From the NCBI GenBank assembly GCA_050291365.1, contig JBNKJS010000005.1, forward strand, positions 31,737-95,736: a DNA stretch of 64,000 bases. Direction: 5' to 3'. Origin of the DNA: JAAGZL01 sp050291365 (GTDB lineage Bacteria; Pseudomonadota; Gammaproteobacteria; Chromatiales; Chromatiaceae). The translations under genes were made by a program, and so were the position numbers. The first letter of the stretch is position 1, and each line of letters begins with the position of its first letter. Shown piece after piece: positions 55,909 through 63,033 of this stretch. Under the pieces are notes generated by a model. That model worked only from the letters and a program-made list of their open reading frames with translations. It was not told the origin of the DNA and searched no databases.

Positions 55909-56030
55909 ACATAACGCCTAGCTCACCGGAAACGAAGAAAAGGGGTCGCATTTATTTTTCGCCTATTAATCGTCTTCCATCTCAACAAAAAATAGATGCG
56001 TCCCCTTTTCGCACTGGCTCACGACTATTT
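55909..56030 (-). repeat. attC site split by a REPIN
   Basis: The left half ACATAACGCCTAGCTCACCGG and the right half CACTGGCTCACGAC are the two arms of an attC whose middle is occupied by the REPIN at 55938-56010. The gene-side core is also worn (CTATTTTCT instead of TTGTTATGC). Confidence 0.75.
55938..56010. repeat. REPIN inserted in an attC site
   Basis: 73-bp REPIN: AAAAGGGGTCGCATTT, spacer GCCTATTAATCGTCTTCC, AGATGCGTCCCCTTTTC. Near-identical to 55100-55172, which implies recent movement or conversion. Confidence 0.88.
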
Positions 56031-56498
56031 TCTTTTTAATGGGCTTCGTACGCATTTTCTGTACCCTAAATCATAGACCTCATTTCTTACTTTATCGTAG
56101 AAATAGTATGAAGGGTCTTCAGTGTCATTCTGAAACACGTCCAAAAAGGCACCATTTTTCCAAGTTACAGTCAAATCATAGTGCTCATTTATACATACAG
56201 AATCTACTTTTTCGTACCTCATAAATTCTGTCAATGAACACCACTTACGAAAGTCACGATCTTCCTTTTCTCTTTCATCATCAGAGTAGTCATCATGGTA
56301 AGGATAATTGAATGATGTTTGTATTAACTCACCATTGAAGACAATTCTCCAAGGTGGATCTATGTGAAAGAAATATAATTTCTCCTCTTCATCAGACAAA
56401 AAGGAGAGCGAAATTGAATTCGTTGCATAAGTCAAAATTGACTTATACGTTTTCAATCTGGCTATTATCGCCTTGAAATCATCAAATTCGCTTTTCAT
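56025..56498 (-). CDS. cassette ORF, hypothetical protein
   Basis: 157 residues, soluble, rich in acidic and aromatic residues: YATNSISLSFLSDEEEKLYF, HIDPPWRIVFNGELIQTSFN, YDLTVTWKNGAFLDVFQND, YYFYDKVRNEVYDLGYRKC. No family recognised; the strand-rich pattern recalls small immunity-like or DUF proteins, but that is only an impression. Confidence 0.62.
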   Translation of the reverse strand: MKSEFDDFKAIIARLKTYKSILTYATNSISLSFLSDEEEKLYFFHIDPPWRIVFNGELIQTSFNYPYHDDYSDDEREKEDRDFRKWCSLTEFMRYEKVDSVCINEHYDLTVTWKNGAFLDVFQNDTEDPSYYFYDKVRNEVYDLGYRKCVRSPLKRK

Positions 56499-56523
56499 CG
56501 ACTCGGAGTCCTGGAATTATTTT

Positions 56524-56598
56524 GTGCTAACGACCGGGCTCACCCGAGCGGAAGGAGCGTAGCGACTGGAGCGTCGGGTGCAGCCCATGGTTAGGCAT
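56524..56598 (-). repeat. attC site
   Basis: 75 bp, GTGCTAACGACC ... GTTAGGCA (canonical GTTAGGC core), inner arms GGCTCACCCGAGCG / GCGTCGGGTGCAGCC. Confidence 0.88.
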
Positions 56599-57127
56599 TT
56601 GAAGTCTCCAATGCGGACAACACACGGGTTACCGACTCCCTAAATGATGAGGATACTTTATAAGAAATGGCCTCCTCGTCCGTGTGAGCGACTTTGTTTC
56701 TTAGTGATGATAGTTCCAATATTAGCCTGGATGTTTCAACCGGGATTGCTCCTGTTTTGGTTAGTTCCCGAATCATTTGCCCTGTACTACGCTTGGAAAT
56801 TTCATCACCTGACATTTCTCTTAGCTTCAATTCAAGATTACGCCATGACTTCATTATTTCATCTGTTGGTTCTAAGCGTCGTAAACTAAATCTTATGCCT
56901 GTATCTTTATGCTCTATAGGTTCCGGCTTTGGTGGTTCTGGTAAATCACGTTCTGCTTCAGCAAGAATTTTGTTTGCTTCTTTTTCAAATTCCAGCTCAA
57001 GATCCTTATACTTCAGTTTCTTGAGTGTAGGCACCAACTCAGAAAGAGGTGAACGAAGCATCATTACCACAACTATTATGGTAAATGGCCATGCCAGAAT
57101 ATCGATGATTCGCTCTACGCTATCCAT
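56591..57127 (-). CDS. cassette ORF, membrane-anchored HEPN-like protein
   Basis: 178 residues. N-terminal membrane helix (IIDILAWPFTIIVVVMMLRS), a charged coiled coil (LKKLKYKDLELEFEKEANKI), a proline linker (LPEPPKPEP), and a C-terminal helical domain with LILELSSLRNKVAHTDEEAI. R143-N-x-x-x-H148 fits the R-x4-6-H motif of HEPN nucleases (DUF4145-like). HEPN proteins are frequent effectors in toxin-antitoxin and anti-phage modules; function here is not shown. Confidence 0.65.
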   Translation of the reverse strand: MDSVERIIDILAWPFTIIVVVMMLRSPLSELVPTLKKLKYKDLELEFEKEANKILAEAERDLPEPPKPEPIEHKDTGIRFSLRRLEPTDEIMKSWRNLELKLREMSGDEISKRSTGQMIRELTKTGAIPVETSRLILELSSLRNKVAHTDEEAISYKVSSSFRESVTRVLSALETSNA

Positions 57128-57135
57128 TTTTTATA

Positions 57136-57213
57136 TGCCTAACGCCGCAAACAGCGGCGAGCGATAGCGAGTCCGGCGGCGACAGCCGCGAACTGGTTTG
57201 CTTTGTTAGGCAC
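57136..57213 (-). repeat. attC site
   Basis: 78 bp, TGCCTAACGCCGC ... TTTGTTAGGCA, with palindromic GCGGCGAGCGATAGCGAGTC centre. Confidence 0.9.
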
Positions 57214-57215
57214 TT

Positions 57216-57698
57216 TCATGAACCGAAGTCGGCTTCTGCTTGAGATATGTATGCACACAAAGTACCTCTCCCTTTATTTTCAGCGTGATTCAACGGGAAA
57301 TCATATAAATCTAGAAGTAGTTGTTCGATGTATTTAGCCTTTCTATTTGGTATATCTAAGAAAGTAAAATAAACAACATCTTCCTCAGTAAATCTTTTAT
57401 TTTTGGCGTGATCATAAATTCTCGACTTCACTCGCCCCTTACCCACATACAGCGCCTTCGAATGGAAGAGCCCGTGAACTGGGCAATAATCATTCTTCTC
57501 CCAGAGCAAATAGACTCCATCATCTTTGGAAATTGGCCAGTGATTTTCACGCAAGTCATCAACCCCACAAAACCATCCCATATTACTATGAGCTAGCTGA
57601 GCTGCGGTCACGTCAAAGTGTGTTTCTGACAGAATTATTTTGTCAAATTCTTCGCCTTCTTTGCCACACTCACAACTACATTCCACGTAGCAACTCAT
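57216..57698 (-). CDS. cassette ORF, GIY-YIG nuclease-superfamily protein
   Basis: 160 residues. GIY-YIG elements in order: DDGVYLLWEK (for GIY), ALYVGKGRVKSRIYDH (for YIG plus the Arg), YIEQLLLDLYDFPLNHAENK (metal-binding Glu and the Asn). An N-terminal Cys-rich stretch CYVECSCECGKEGE may bind metal. Such single-domain proteins cut or nick DNA; the target is unknown. Confidence 0.75.
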   Translation of the reverse strand: MSCYVECSCECGKEGEEFDKIILSETHFDVTAAQLAHSNMGWFCGVDDLRENHWPISKDDGVYLLWEKNDYCPVHGLFHSKALYVGKGRVKSRIYDHAKNKRFTEEDVVYFTFLDIPNRKAKYIEQLLLDLYDFPLNHAENKGRGTLCAYISQAEADFGS

Positions 57699-57702
57699 TC
57701 CT

Positions 57703-57771
57703 GTGCCTAACGCCCAGCTAAATTGCGGAGGCGCGATAGCGCCGGAGTCAATTTGAGCTGCTTGTTAACTG
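57703..57771 (-). repeat. attC site
   Basis: 69 bp, GTGCCTAACGCCC ... GCTTGTTAACT, inner GGAGGCGCGATAGCGCCGGAG hairpin cut here as GGCGCGATAGCGCC. Confidence 0.85.
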
Positions 57772-58247
57772 GATGTTCCAATTTGATACTGCAATACTGA
57801 ATTGTGTTTATTTTGGCAACCAATAGACATAAATACTCCTTCTCCTTCATGTAAGTAGAAAATATCACCTTGATGTTCAAACTCCTTGAAACTAATTCCA
57901 TTCTTATCTTCTACTTTCTTTTTAAGTTCAGTTGATCGTATTTTACATTCCACATCAGTAATTTCAGCCGTAGCCACAACACCTTTTATTTTCAGCGTTT
58001 CCATTTCCACTTGTACCAGCAAGCGGTCAAATGGAGGGGCTAGTTTATAAATGCTGCTATCTAACATATACATCTGGTGTTTTATACCTTTGATTCTAAC
58101 GACACCCTTCTGCTTATGTTTTTCCCCTACTAAAGAATCTAAGTGTTTCCCTAATGGTATTCCATAAAGAGAATCCACAAGTTCACCCGCATTGACTCCA
58201 CCAGAAATGTCTATTAAAAATAAAAACAGTAATAGGTGATATCGCAT
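57765..58247 (-). CDS. cassette ORF, exported hypothetical protein
   Basis: 160 residues with a signal peptide (YHLLLFLFLIDISGGVNAGE) and a soluble domain (LYGIPLGKHLDSLVGEKHKQ, DRLLVQVEMETLKIKGVVAT, IFYLHEGEGVFMSIGCQNK). Family not recognised. The ATG begins the signal peptide 12 bp from the upstream attC. Confidence 0.62.
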   Translation of the reverse strand: MRYHLLLFLFLIDISGGVNAGELVDSLYGIPLGKHLDSLVGEKHKQKGVVRIKGIKHQMYMLDSSIYKLAPPFDRLLVQVEMETLKIKGVVATAEITDVECKIRSTELKKKVEDKNGISFKEFEHQGDIFYLHEGEGVFMSIGCQNKHNSVLQYQIGTSS

Positions 58248-58259
58248 GTTTCTTTTTCC

Positions 58260-58332
58260 AGTTAACGACCTGCAGCACCGGAAAAATGCGAGCTTGCGAG
58301 CATTTTGTCCGCGTGGCTGCGCTTGTTATGGT
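58260..58332 (-). repeat. attC site
   Basis: 73 bp, AGTTAACGACC ... CGCTTGTTATGG, inner hairpin AAAATGCGAGCTTGCGAGCA. Confidence 0.85.
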
Positions 58333-58853
58333 TTAGCTGTTTCATATAAAAAGTGGAACCCAAAAACCATAGCTCTGACACCTCTTATTTTTGAGCTTCT
58401 TGAAATTGGTGTGGCATCTTTCTTTACAATAATTGTGTTACAAATACTGTCTCTTATTGTTCGTCTTTCTTTATTTAGAGTTAACCATGCATAATCTAAT
58501 ACGAAATTAATTGGACCAAGAACCCAGAAGATGAGTCGATATGTCATAGTGAATATATTAGGTTTTTTGCCGTTTATATGTATTATTTTAGTATTCGTAA
58601 CCAATTGACCGAGTGTGCCTATTTTTGATGCCTTTATTACAGTTAAATATAGATAAGATATAAAGAGTGATATAAACAATGAATTTGCGAATGAGTTTGT
58701 ATAGTAAGATTCGTATAAATATGAATCTAGTGAATAGCCTGCTACGAACACTATAGATACCATAATTAAATCTAAAATTATTATAATGATTCTAGATGGC
58801 ATGCCGGCATAATCATTTTCATTGAAAACCACACCAGTTTTTTCTTTACTCAT
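58326..58853 (-). CDS. cassette ORF, RDD family membrane protein
   Basis: 175 residues, four hydrophobic spans; the family's Arg and Asp positions appear in AGMPSRIIIIILDLIMVSIV (R, D) and YAWLTLNKERRTIRDSICNT (last Asp). KIGTLGQLVTNTKIIHINGK is the usual RDD loop. RDD proteins include ion antiporters; role here unknown. The ATG at 58853 has AGGA 8 nt upstream; the one at 58886 lies in the attC. Confidence 0.78.
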   Translation of the reverse strand: MSKEKTGVVFNENDYAGMPSRIIIIILDLIMVSIVFVAGYSLDSYLYESYYTNSFANSLFISLFISYLYLTVIKASKIGTLGQLVTNTKIIHINGKKPNIFTMTYRLIFWVLGPINFVLDYAWLTLNKERRTIRDSICNTIIVKKDATPISRSSKIRGVRAMVFGFHFLYETAKP

Positions 58854-58870
58854 GATTATTATCCTAATAA

Positions 58871-58950
58871 ACCATAACGCCCACATAAACGGCCGAGCGA
58901 CAGCGAGGTCCGGCGACCGCAGGGAGCGAATTTGATGTGATTGTTAGGAG
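58871..58950 (-). repeat. attC site
   Basis: 80 bp, ACCATAACGCCC ... GATTGTTAGGA, inner GGCCGAGCGACAGCGAGGTCC. Confidence 0.87.
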
Positions 58951-59297
58951 CGTGACAATGAAACATGATTATTGACGCTCAGTATTGCTTTTAAATGATT
59001 TAGATAAGTTTTATAATTTGCGCCGTCGATAAGGTCGTATGTAATTTTGTAATAGTCATCTCCATCTATTTCTTTGATAGTGCCTGGAGGAAGTGTCATT
59101 TCAAATGTATCATTTTGGAAAATGATCTTTGCTTTTTCCAGGTCGTATACAGATTGGTCTGCCACCATCAATTCTATTCGTGCTTCTGAATGAAATCTTG
59201 AGAAGCCTAGCCCGTAGGTAATTTCGTAGCTGTAAAATCCAAAACTGATTAGTTCACCATTATCTTCAGAACCAATATCAGTTGCTTTAAATTCCAC
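58944..59297 (-). CDS. cassette ORF, hypothetical protein
   Basis: 117 residues, soluble, strand-rich, acidic: EDNGELISFGFYSYEITYGL, KIIFQNDTFEMTLPPGTIKE, DYYKITYDLIDGANYKTYLN. No family recognised. GTG start with AGGAG at good spacing (partly contributed by the attC end). Confidence 0.62.
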   Translation of the reverse strand: MEFKATDIGSEDNGELISFGFYSYEITYGLGFSRFHSEARIELMVADQSVYDLEKAKIIFQNDTFEMTLPPGTIKEIDGDDYYKITYDLIDGANYKTYLNHLKAILSVNNHVSLSRS

Positions 59298-59302
59298 TTA
59301 CT

Positions 59303-59377
59303 ACTCCTAACGTTGTGGCTGTGCGGCGCAAACGAAGCGCAGCGTAGTTTGCGTCCGAACGAGCGCATTGTTAGGCT
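59303..59377 (-). repeat. attC site
   Basis: 75 bp, CTCCTAACGTTG ... CATTGTTAGGCT, inner palindrome CGCAAACGAAGCGCAGCG. Confidence 0.9.
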
Positions 59378-59862
59378 TTAATTTCAAAACCGGCCTGTTC
59401 AATTCTTCTCATTAACAAAGACGCCAAGCTTAAATGATCTAGACACTCCTCAAGACTATCCGACAACGAGTGCTCATGTCCTCTAGGATTCCTTATTGCC
59501 ATTACTGTGCCTGCAAAGATAAACCTGTAGCCTTTTTGTTCATCTTTTTCTGACTCACTTAATAGTGGCGTTAACTGTATTAAAGGGGCGTCTTCCGAGA
59601 ATGCGTCCATCATTAGCTTAAAGCCGCTTTTTCTGCATTTTGATAATTTAGCTATTTGCTTATCTAAAAACTTAAACGCTTCAAATGTAGCTTGAGCAAA
59701 ATAGCCATCATCGAATAGATTTCTAACAATTGCAGGTAATTTTGAGTGAATGTTCCGTTCGTCAAAAGGGTGCGAGGTAGAATCAAGGCGTATTTCCTCA
59801 TCAGAGTAAAGATGAGATTTTCTAACAACGCTTTCAAAAGACTTGAGGAGTGACTTAGCCAT
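59371..59862 (-). CDS. TIGR02391 (Ymh) family HEPN-superfamily protein, second gene of a two-gene cassette
   Basis: 163 residues. Residues 35-163 fit TIGR02391/Hypoth_Ymh: IHSKLPAIVRNLFDDGYFAQ, AQATFEAFKFLDKQIAKLS, FIFAGTVMAIRNPRGHEHSL, LDHLSLASLLMRRIEQAGFE. R124-N-P-R-G-H129 is the R-x4-H HEPN motif. Family members often sit in defence islands. The gene overlaps the end of the DUF5343 gene by 8 bp with no attC between, so the two travel and are translated together. Confidence 0.8.
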   Translation of the reverse strand: MAKSLLKSFESVVRKSHLYSDEEIRLDSTSHPFDERNIHSKLPAIVRNLFDDGYFAQATFEAFKFLDKQIAKLSKCRKSGFKLMMDAFSEDAPLIQLTPLLSESEKDEQKGYRFIFAGTVMAIRNPRGHEHSLSDSLEECLDHLSLASLLMRRIEQAGFEIKA

Positions 59863-60535
59863 TTAACAAGTTCTTTTTTATGCTCTTAAATATACGATCG
59901 TATGTTTCTTGATCTCCCTGAGCTGGAAGATTGATTTCAATCCTGACAGTCAAACCAATATTTGATGAGTCACTAGAAAATTCAGTAATGACCTCGCTCT
60001 TTGATTCTTTTTCTTTTTTAGAACTTGATTTTTTCTTATCAACTTTCTTTTTGGCAGCGGCCTTTGTTGTGCGCTTGCCAGTTGATTTAGGTTCTGATAC
60101 CTCACCATGTCCTGATAACGCTGATAGTGTTTCAAAAGCGACAGCTTGCCGCTTACCAGTAATGGCGCTTGTTTCGTCAGTTGCGCGGAAAAAGGCTATT
60201 AAAGTATCTCTATCTGATTTCCAGGTATCATCCCCATAATGTTCGAATAGGTCTGAATATGCTTTCTTTACTATAGCTTCAAGAGCTTTACCAAATGCAT
60301 CATCACCATGCTTTGTAAAGAGTTTCGTTGCTTCAGGTGTTTTTTTGCCGTCATTATCAATTAGACCAAGGAATCTTAATACAGATAGAACCATTGGTTC
60401 ATTATTTGGTGCGAGCGATAGTTTCTTTAAAGTTCCTGAATCAACGTTCGCGGGCATAGCTTTACGAAACTGATTAAAGGTTTGAACTAAAGGGCCAGAG
60501 CTTGGCACATATGGATGGGGTGTAATTTTTGCCAC
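59855..60535 (-). CDS. DUF5343 family protein, first gene of a two-gene cassette
   Basis: 226 residues. N-terminal winged-helix-like DUF5343 region (PYVPSSGPLVQTFNQFRKAM, EPMVLSVLRFLGLIDNDGKK, AIVKKAYSDLFEHYGDDTWK), a Lys-rich linker (RTTKAAAKKKVDKKKSSSKK), then a small alpha/beta end (LTVRIEINLPAQGDQETYDR) that resembles the tail typical of this family. Starts with GTG, AAGGAG 10 nt upstream. DUF5343 and TIGR02391 genes recur together in other genomes, from memory; their joint function is unknown. Confidence 0.75.
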   Translation of the reverse strand: MAKITPHPYVPSSGPLVQTFNQFRKAMPANVDSGTLKKLSLAPNNEPMVLSVLRFLGLIDNDGKKTPEATKLFTKHGDDAFGKALEAIVKKAYSDLFEHYGDDTWKSDRDTLIAFFRATDETSAITGKRQAVAFETLSALSGHGEVSEPKSTGKRTTKAAAKKKVDKKKSSSKKEKESKSEVITEFSSDSSNIGLTVRIEINLPAQGDQETYDRIFKSIKKNLLNG

Positions 60536-60570
60536 TATTTTATTCTCCTTTATGATGTTTCGTAATTTAT

Positions 60571-60637
60571 TAGCCTAACGTTTGAGCTGTGGGGCCGGCG
60601 CGAAGCGACGGTCCCACACGAGCGATTTGTTATGCCT
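60571..60637 (-). repeat. attC site
   Basis: 67 bp, TAGCCTAACGTTT ... ATTTGTTATGCCT, inner GGGGCCGGCGCGAAGCGACGG. Confidence 0.88.
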
Positions 60638-61205
60638 ACATACCATGTATAAGCACCTTTGTTTCTGATAGCCATTGAACCTTAGGAACTATTAGATTTC
60701 TTTCAGGCGGATATCCTTCCCTATAGTAAAGACGCCCACTTGTATCCCATGTTCTACCATCACATGCCTCTGTAAAATAGGGCAATTCCACGAGAGCTGC
60801 ATTTTCAGGTGGCTCCCAACCATAATAGTTTTTCGAATTGACTAATTTTACACCGCAACTACGTTTGGGAGCATAGGGCTTAAATATGAAATATTCCTTG
60901 CTTTCTGACCTCCATTTATTTTGTGCAGACAAAGGCTGATTGCTCTGCTCTGAATTAGGATCAGCTAACAATGTAATAAATTCATCTACTAGCTCTATGT
61001 CTCTATCAGTTCTGCGATATACGACTGCCCAACCGCACTTTTTGATACTTCCTTTTTGTAATTCAGAAACGTCACACGCAGCCCATGAATTATTTTCTTG
61101 TTTTGGATTGATATTCAGACTGCTTATAAATGGCATAAGTAGAAGAAACAGGCCAATTATTGCCATACCGCTAACCGCTACTTTTAATATGGTACGTTTA
61201 TTCAT
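60636..61205 (-). CDS. cassette ORF, Rieske-like protein lacking cluster ligands
   Basis: 189 residues. The layout follows a cytochrome bc1 Rieske subunit: N-terminal membrane helix (VSGMAIIGLFLLLMPFISSL), NPKQENNSWAACDVSELQKG and WAVVYRRTDRDIELV, and a C-terminal CDGRTWDTSGRLYYREGYPP ERNLIVP block matching CHGSHFDLSGR...PAPTNLVVP. Aligned to CTHLGC and CPCHGS, all four [2Fe-2S] ligands are gone (Ala112, Lys114, Glu146, Asp149), yet the two disulfide cysteines (Cys117, Cys148) remain. So it probably keeps the fold but not redox activity. Start at the second ATG; the one at 61211 lies in the attC core. Confidence 0.68.
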   Translation of the reverse strand: MNKRTILKVAVSGMAIIGLFLLLMPFISSLNINPKQENNSWAACDVSELQKGSIKKCGWAVVYRRTDRDIELVDEFITLLADPNSEQSNQPLSAQNKWRSESKEYFIFKPYAPKRSCGVKLVNSKNYYGWEPPENAALVELPYFTEACDGRTWDTSGRLYYREGYPPERNLIVPKVQWLSETKVLIHGM

Positions 61206-61206
61206 G

Positions 61207-61280
61207 GGCATAACGCCCGCATTTGCGGCTGGTTTGGAGCGCAGCGGAAAACCAGTCCGACAACATGCGCTTGTTATGAG
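61207..61280 (-). repeat. attC site
   Basis: 74 bp, GGCATAACGCCCG ... CGCTTGTTATGAG, inner GCTGGTTTGGAGC / GCGGAAAACCAGTCC. Confidence 0.88.
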
Positions 61281-61763
61281 CTACCACCGTTCTACCCACT
61301 TGCTTTCTCTTAGATCAAACTCATGATTACTATCATGAAGTGCGATGTTAGCGTTTAATTTGAAATTCTTCCCTCCAGCGGTAAGCCAACACTTTGAAAA
61401 CCAGTCAATTAGCTCATTTGTTGCAATGTGCCAAGGTTCTAATGAATCGTCTTTGTTTGTGTATTCTTCTTCCAGCTCGTAAGGATAGACATAATCAATT
61501 TTCAATAGATCGGGATCTACTGGCGATGGATATTCTGCCTTCCCATCTACCATAATGAAATATTCAGAGTTGTTCTCATCCATGAAGAATGCTCTTACGG
61601 GAAATTCAGATGAGAAACCATCTACGAAAATCTCAAACGCAAGCGTGTCAACTTCTTTCGGGTAATCGTATTCGATCAGCTCCTTAAGGACAGGCATTAT
61701 ATCGTCGGTGAGACGACTTATATGCTCAGCGATCTTTACTTTGAATTCTTCTTCGATGCTCAT
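61281..61763 (-). CDS. cassette ORF, hypothetical protein
   Basis: 160 residues, acidic, soluble: FKVKIAEHISRLTDDIMPVL, LAFEIFVDGFSSEFPVRAFF, DPDLLKIDYVYPYELEEEYT, TNELIDWFSKCWLTAGGKNF. No family recognised. Acidity and fold pattern resemble small immunity or antitoxin-like DUF proteins, but this is weak. Confidence 0.62.
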   Translation of the reverse strand: MSIEEEFKVKIAEHISRLTDDIMPVLKELIEYDYPKEVDTLAFEIFVDGFSSEFPVRAFFMDENNSEYFIMVDGKAEYPSPVDPDLLKIDYVYPYELEEEYTNKDDSLEPWHIATNELIDWFSKCWLTAGGKNFKLNANIALHDSNHEFDLRESKWVERW

Positions 61764-61774
61764 TTCTTTCCTTG

Positions 61775-61864
61775 CTCATAACGCCTAAGTAAGTGGCCGC
61801 CCGTTGTTTGGGTGGTCCAAGCCTGCCGCATTATGCAGGCGTGCTTGACTGCCTTGTTATGCGC
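61775..61864 (-). repeat. attC site
   Basis: 90 bp, GCTCATAACGCC ... GCCTTGTTATGCG, with a long imperfect hairpin including GCCTGCCGCATTATGCAGGC. Confidence 0.88.
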
Positions 61865-62540
61865 TTTTTGTTTTCGCATGTCTCATGGTTGCTAACAATC
61901 CAATTAACCCAGAAAACATTAGTACGATAGAAGGAGGTAATGGTACAACCGTTGTATTAATGCTCGTAAGAGTGAGGTCGAGCCCTATTAAACTGTCTGT
62001 TCCATTGGTCTCGTCGCCATACGCATAAAAGCCTTGTAAGCTATCGCCAATAAGCCAATCTTGTACAGTTCTATGCTGGCTTTGTATAGTTAGCAAACTA
62101 TCGACCTGTAATTGACCAGAAGCAGTATTATTAGACCATTCAATTGATGTGCCCAAATTGTAATTTATAGACTCATTATATGTAGAATATATTTTGGGCG
62201 ATAAAGACAAATGGCTAGATGATATTAGAGAGCTATAAAAATAATCAGTTATGTAGTTAGAGCCATAAAATGATCCAGAGGTGTCAGTAAACTCTTCAAA
62301 AGTGCCGCCTGAGAATGTTCTAGAACCGGTGGCTGAAAAATCGACCTCTAAAGTGTAACTGACCTGTTGAAACTGGCTTAAACCAATACTGCTAGCTTCG
62401 CCAGATGGGTCAGTTCCAAAATTATCAATATACCCTTCAAATGTATAATAAATAGGTGCAGCATGCAGTGGGTTGAAAGAGATGCCTAGTAGAAATGTAG
62501 ATATTAATATTAATTTAGTATTTGGTTTTTGTGCATTCAT
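61857..62540 (-). CDS. cassette ORF, PEP-CTERM/VPLPA-type sorted exported protein
   Basis: 227 residues: signal peptide (KLILISTFLLGISFNPLHAA), a Ser/Thr/Tyr/Asn-rich beta domain, and a C-terminal sorting tail with VPLPPSIVLMFSGLIGLLAT followed by the basic MRHAK. This is the exosortase recognition layout (motif, membrane helix, positive end). It would need an exosortase encoded elsewhere. The ATG at 62540 is favoured over that at 62552 by its distance to AAGGA. Confidence 0.8.
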   Translation of the reverse strand: MNAQKPNTKLILISTFLLGISFNPLHAAPIYYTFEGYIDNFGTDPSGEASSIGLSQFQQVSYTLEVDFSATGSRTFSGGTFEEFTDTSGSFYGSNYITDYFYSSLISSSHLSLSPKIYSTYNESINYNLGTSIEWSNNTASGQLQVDSLLTIQSQHRTVQDWLIGDSLQGFYAYGDETNGTDSLIGLDLTLTSINTTVVPLPPSIVLMFSGLIGLLATMRHAKTKSA

Positions 62541-62579
62541 ATTGTTTATCATCCTTTATGTAATTGTTCTTTCTAAATA

Positions 62580-62648
62580 TGCATAACGTTGCCTTCAGCG
62601 GAGCAGGCGCGTTAGCGACTGCGTCCGATGGAAGGCCTGGTTAGAGGG
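62580..62648 (-). repeat. attC site
   Basis: 69 bp, TGCATAACGTTGCC ... GGCCTGGTTAGAGG, inner GCAGGCGCGTTAGCGACTGCG. Confidence 0.85.
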
Positions 62649-62661
62649 AGATATCATTACA

Positions 62662-62916
62662 TTACTCGCCATGTTTAAGAGCTCCTATAATGTGTGAAAC
62701 CCAATGCCTCCAGAGCACAATAATATATACGTATGTTCCAACTAGGCAGATGGCTGCAAACGAAATAGTACCAACATTTTGGCCCCAATAATTCTTATGC
62801 GCCAGCATGTTGCCTTGTGAGAAATACATGATTACGATACCCCAACTAATTGCTAGGGCAGCAGCACCAACAACAAATGCTACTTTTTCCATTGGGCGAG
62901 CAGCCCTATATTTCAT
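62662..62916 (-). CDS. cassette ORF, small two-helix membrane protein
   Basis: 84 residues with two membrane spans: VAFVVGAAALAISWGIVIMY and VGTISFAAICLVGTYVYIIV. No family recognised. Confidence 0.6.
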   Translation of the reverse strand: MKYRAARPMEKVAFVVGAAALAISWGIVIMYFSQGNMLAHKNYWGQNVGTISFAAICLVGTYVYIIVLWRHWVSHIIGALKHGE

Positions 62917-62963
62917 ATTTATTCTTCCTTATAGCAATGTACTTATTATTGCTTTCTATTTCC

Positions 62964-63032
62964 CTCTAACGCCCCGGCTCACTTGGGAGCGACCGAAGGG
63001 AGCGTATCCAGTGCAGCCGATTGTTATGTTGC
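62964..63032 (-). repeat. attC site
   Basis: 69 bp, CTCTAACGCCCC ... GATTGTTATGTTG, inner GGAGCGACCGAAGGGAGCG. Confidence 0.87.
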
Positions 63033-63033
63033 C

